DNA from: a virus
DNA: 26,003 bases
Virus record (IMG/VR): IMGVR_UViG_3300013102_000068
Span: 1 to 26,003 of that record
Strand: one strand, 5' to 3'
Numbering within the stretch: position 1 is the first letter of the stretch; each line of letters opens with the position of its first letter. The position numbers were made by a program, and so were the translations under genes. The notes beneath the pieces were generated by a model, which was given only the letters and a program-made list of their open reading frames with translations, ran no database searches and was not told the DNA's origin. Below are positions 23,812 through 26,003 of the stretch, piece after piece.

Positions 23812-23865
23812 ATAGAAGATCATAAAGTATTAAAAAGGTAACATTTAGGTAACAAAAGGATTTTA

Positions 23866-25128
23866 TTAGACGTTTTTCATGAGTTCGCTGAACTTCATGG
23901 AAGCGTCTTTCTTTTTGGTTTTTGTAACATGCAAGTAAACATTTTTGGTTGTGTCATCGTCCTTGTGTCCAAGTCTGTCCATGATGTCTTGAAGGCTTAC
24001 GCCTGCCTCTGCGAGAAGAGAAACGTGTGTATGTCTCAAGGAGTGAGGGGTAAGGTCTGTATTAAGCCCTGCGATCCTCAAAAGCCGTTGCATTCTGTTC
24101 TCGATCATTTTTATGTATTCAGGATACCCCGGGTTAACATTTTCCGTTTTCGCGAATACAAAATCTTTATCATGATATCTGGCACCGTATTCTTTTCGTT
24201 TTTCATACTGTAATTCTCGGAGTTTTATCAGATCATTTATTAGTTCTTCATCTATTTCAATGAAACGAATAGATGTCTTAGTCTTTGGCGGAAGAAGATA
24301 ATATTCTTTGATATTATTAGTTGGGTTGTAATATGTTTTAGTAATAGAGATTCTATGCTCAACAAAATCAATATCTGTATTTTTTAATGCGCATAACTCT
24401 CCAGCTCTCATTCCTGTGTATGAGAGTGTTTTGAATATCTCATAATCTCGTTCTAAGCCTTTATACCTAGCGGTATCCAAGAAGAGAGCGAGTTCTTCTT
24501 TTTCCAGATGACTTACAACCTCTTTTTCAGATTCTACTTCTTCAACAGTTTTTTGAAGCTTTGGGATTTGGGCATATTCTGTAGGGTCTTTTTTAATAAT
24601 TGAAAGCTCTACAGCTTTTTTAAATATCAGTCTACCAGTCCTATGAATTCCTATTAATGTGCTATCAGCGTAGCTCTTATTTATCTCTCCATCTTCCTCC
24701 TTAATGGTATATCCTGTAGTTTTGAGGTCGTCCAAAGCATTCTGATATTGTTTGCGTGTAATATCCTTCATCTTTGCATATTCAAAGTAGGGCATAAGCC
24801 TACTAATTTCATGTTTTTTTATTCGAATAGTACTTATTTTTATTTTTCCTGACTTCGAATATAACTCTAGCCAAGTTTCTGTAAACTCTTTAAAGGTAGC
24901 ATTCTTTTCTTCTGAATACGTACCATCTGTAACTTCAACAATGAGCACTGCAATAGCTCTTTCTGCATCGCCCTTCGTTGCAAACCCGCCTTTTTTCTTC
25001 TGCTTACGTTTACCTGTCTGAGGGTTGATCCCGACATCAACAATATATGACCAGGTAGCACCGCATGAACATTTTTTTGTTTTCTTCCCTGGACATGCGC
25101 AATTAGGTTTGTAGAAATGGCCTTTCAT
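23866..25128 (-). CDS. int: Tyrosine-recombinase integrase
   Basis: 420 residues, typical length. Residues 10-25 hold a Cys-rich patch (C10, C12, C20, C22) before a basic AP2-like arm-binding domain (to ~70: WSYIVDVGINPQTGKRKQKKKGGF). Residues ~78-180 are the SAM-like core-binding domain. The catalytic domain has Arg241 (TGMRAGEL), the beta-strand Lys near 282-284, His362 and Arg365 (HSLRHTH), His388 (LGHKD) and nucleophile Tyr398 (NVYLHVT). It recombines attP with the host attB. The start is fixed by AGAAGGAGTG immediately upstream on the minus strand. Its own arm sites lie just past its stop. It diverges from the LytTR-type gene at 25264. Confidence 0.95.
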   Translation of the reverse strand: MKGHFYKPNCACPGKKTKKCSCGATWSYIVDVGINPQTGKRKQKKKGGFATKGDAERAIAVLIVEVTDGTYSEEKNATFKEFTETWLELYSKSGKIKISTIRIKKHEISRLMPYFEYAKMKDITRKQYQNALDDLKTTGYTIKEEDGEINKSYADSTLIGIHRTGRLIFKKAVELSIIKKDPTEYAQIPKLQKTVEEVESEKEVVSHLEKEELALFLDTARYKGLERDYEIFKTLSYTGMRAGELCALKNTDIDFVEHRISITKTYYNPTNNIKEYYLLPPKTKTSIRFIEIDEELINDLIKLRELQYEKRKEYGARYHDKDFVFAKTENVNPGYPEYIKMIENRMQRLLRIAGLNTDLTPHSLRHTHVSLLAEAGVSLQDIMDRLGHKDDDTTKNVYLHVTKTKKKDASMKFSELMKNV

Positions 25129-25206
25129 AGTAACACTCCTTCTGGTAGATATCCATTTGTCTTTTTTACCATGTATTTCTTTGTAATATTTTGCTCAATG
25201 TGTTAA

Positions 25207-25245
25207 TCTCTGCGTTCCACTATCATTAAGCATACAACTCAGAGA
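25207..25245. promoter_or_regulatory. Dyad in the int / LytTR intergenic region
   Basis: TCTCTG (25207-25212) and CAGAGA (25240-25245) are a perfect 6-bp dyad spaced by 27 bases in the 135-base divergent gap between int and the LytTR-type gene. It is a candidate operator covering both promoters; no convincing -10/-35 pair was found for either gene. Confidence 0.3.
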
Positions 25246-25263
25246 AAACACAGAGGGAATAAG

Positions 25264-25593
25264 ATGAAAATAATAGGCGTTAAAATGCATAATCGTGATG
25301 GAACGAAGAATGATTTTATAGAGTTTAGGTTATCTGAAGTTAATTATATTGATCTTTGGAGAGAAACTGGAAGTTCAACAAAGGTACCCAGCTATCATAC
25401 CTCAACCGGTTCATTCCTTGCTATAAATACCATCAAAGACATATCTGCTGCTTATAATAAATTTGGTTTCGAGCCATATGACGGTTCTACGATAGTGAAT
25501 ATAAATAACATTAAGCAAGCTTCAAGCTATAAGACAGGCAGTAAAATTATATTCGTGGATGGAACTTATGTATTAGTAAGGAAAAGTATATAA
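25264..25593 (+). CDS. Stand-alone LytTR-type DNA-binding regulator
   Basis: 109 residues, with AGAGGGAA (25251-25258) before the ATG. The pattern LSEVNYIDLWRE near 23-34, a glycine-rich turn, SFLAINTIKDISAAYN, then GFEPYDGSTIVNINNIKQ and SKIIFVDGTYVLVRKS follows the LytTR beta-beta-alpha DNA-binding domain (eIdYIe ... F.rvhrsyiVNl.kI ... l.dg..l.vsr). There is no receiver or sensor domain, so it is a LytTR domain alone. It sits between int and the XRE repressor, divergent from int, so it may control lysogeny or integration genes. Family call is by pattern; a quorum-linked role would be speculation. Confidence 0.62.
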   Translation: MKIIGVKMHNRDGTKNDFIEFRLSEVNYIDLWRETGSSTKVPSYHTSTGSFLAINTIKDISAAYNKFGFEPYDGSTIVNINNIKQASSYKTGSKIIFVDGTYVLVRKSI

Positions 25594-25681
25594 ACCTATT
25601 TGTCAATACCTTGAGTACCATTCAAAAACCACTTGTGAAATATTATTTCCCATAATTCGACAACATGTAACATCATTTGTC

Positions 25682-25690
25682 TGCTATACT
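25682..25690 (+). promoter_or_regulatory. Extended -10 promoter antisense to the repressor
   Basis: TGCTATACT gives an extended -10 (TATACT 25685-25690) with a weak -35. An imperfect dyad (GACAA/TTGTC, 25659-25681) overlaps its upstream region. It lies in the 197-base gap between two converging genes and points into the antisense strand of the repressor; the only plus-strand ORF ahead (25728-25919) has a weak ribosome binding site. Confidence 0.35.
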
Positions 25691-25790
25691 TTATTCATAA
25701 ACCAACAAAGCGATACAAAAACAAGAGATGGTAGATTACAAAGTACGATTAAAACCGTACTCTTACCCGAGAGCAGACTTTGCCACTCCG

Positions 25791-26003
25791 CTATCGCCAT
25801 TCCCACACAAAGAGATCGTTGATGGTGCATTTAAGATAGTGAGCTATGATTGCAGCTGTTTGTATCGTGATATTATCCGTTCGCATGCGTACAATATCCG
25901 ATATCCTTTGCTTACTTAGCCCTGTCTTATCTGCTAACCATTGTTGGTTTTGACCTATCCGTTTGAGTAACTCGGGAATACGACAGCTGACGGGTATTAA
26001 CTC
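25791..26003 (-). CDS. XRE-family transcriptional repressor (partial)
   Basis: The minus strand is open from the window edge to TAG at 25791-25793, giving the last 70 residues. They contain a full helix-turn-helix: ELLKRIGQNQQWLADKTGLSKQRISDIVRMR, with the recognition helix SKQRISDIV, then TIQTAAIIAHYLKCTINDLFVWEWR, the usual last two helices of the XRE/Cro-CI fold. The N-terminus lies beyond the window, so whether this is a single-domain Cro-like protein or something longer is unknown. In phage gene order it is the immunity repressor or an antagonist next to int. No LexA-like peptidase domain follows the HTH, so induction would not be by self-cleavage in this protein. Confidence 0.85.
   Translation of the reverse strand, partial: ELIPVSCRIPELLKRIGQNQQWLADKTGLSKQRISDIVRMRTDNITIQTAAIIAHYLKCTINDLFVWEWR

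Larger units (their letters stand above)
23604..23853 (+). other. attP: Phage attachment site (attP) with phased arm sites
   Basis: The 318-base gap 23548-23865 holds integrase-type arm sites. On the left, GGAGTAAC (ends 23611), TTGGGTAAC (ends 23622) and TTGGGTAAC (ends 23633) are spaced exactly 11 bp, with another GGAGTAAC at 23649-23656. On the right, AAAGGTAAC (ends 23842) and TTAGGTAAC (ends 23853) again lie 11 bp apart. Between them is CCTT-GATATGT-AAGG (23696-23710), an inverted pair with a 7-nt spacer that suits a tyrosine-recombinase crossover core. The integrase gene starts its 3' end 12 bases past the last arm site. Core placement is inference. Confidence 0.7.

Noticed and set aside
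23604-23853. CRISPR or replication iterons
   Set aside because: Repeats are short (6-9 bp), clustered in two groups in 11-bp phase and next to int, which fits attP arm sites, not CRISPR or an origin.
25742-25761. Hairpin AGTACG/CGTACT as a repressor terminator
   Set aside because: The 6-bp stem is real but no T run follows on either strand, so it cannot be called an intrinsic terminator.
25728-25919. 63-codon plus-strand ORF
   Set aside because: It is antisense to the XRE helix-turn-helix, which is clearly the real coding strand, and its ribosome binding site is weak.

Overview
The window reads as about 26 kb of a temperate, podovirus-like phage genome from a low-to-moderate GC Firmicute. 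Paenibacillus or a close relative is the likeliest host. The pointers are AGGAGG-type ribosome binding sites, compact operons, and two proteins with the copper-amine-oxidase-N-like 'stalk' fold that is common in Paenibacillus surface proteins (host assignment is inference). Virion genes run left to right: small and large terminase, portal, scaffold, an N4-gp56-type major capsid protein, a connector, two receptor-binding proteins, a beta-propeller-like tail protein and three internal/ejection-type proteins. No tape-measure or tail-sheath gene is seen, which fits a short-tailed virion.

Layout. 1-400: end of an upstream operon, then a structured non-coding stretch closed by a terminator. 411-1283: four small accessory ORFs, one a zinc-ribbon-like peptide too short for usual ORF cut-offs. 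1284-1462: a repeat-bearing gap before terS. 1463-8120: packaging and head genes, with intrinsic terminators between most head genes. 8117-14213: two receptor-binding proteins that share an N-terminal module but differ distally (SGNH esterase versus pectate-lyase-like beta helix), a beta-propeller-like protein and a tail-tip protein. 14237-14968: a self-contained 'moron' cassette (own promoter, secreted stalk/coiled-coil protein, own terminator) inserted among the tail genes. 14991-21720: a Q/N-rich internal protein, an overlapping lysozyme-like ORF and a 1517-residue presumed ejection protein. 21731-23547: promoter, terminator, two small ORFs, N-acetylmuramoyl-L-alanine amidase and LLH-type holin.

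23548-26003 is the lysogeny side: an apparently complete attP with GGTAAC arm sites in 11-bp phase on both sides of a candidate core, a tyrosine integrase on the minus strand, a stand-alone LytTR-type DNA-binding protein on the plus strand, and the C-terminal part of an XRE-family repressor on the minus strand. Because holin, both att arms and int are contiguous, the sequence looks like a free or circular phage genome, not an integrated prophage cut at this att site.

The most interesting items are the structured RNA candidate at 177-373, the moron cassette, the paired receptor-binding proteins with a duplicated gene-start junction, the possible frameshift fusion of a lysozyme to an ejection protein at 16505-16556, the promoter that fires straight into a terminator at 21731-21821, the 11-bp-phased attP, and the LytTR protein in the immunity region. 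All functional names come from reading motifs by eye; no database search was run.
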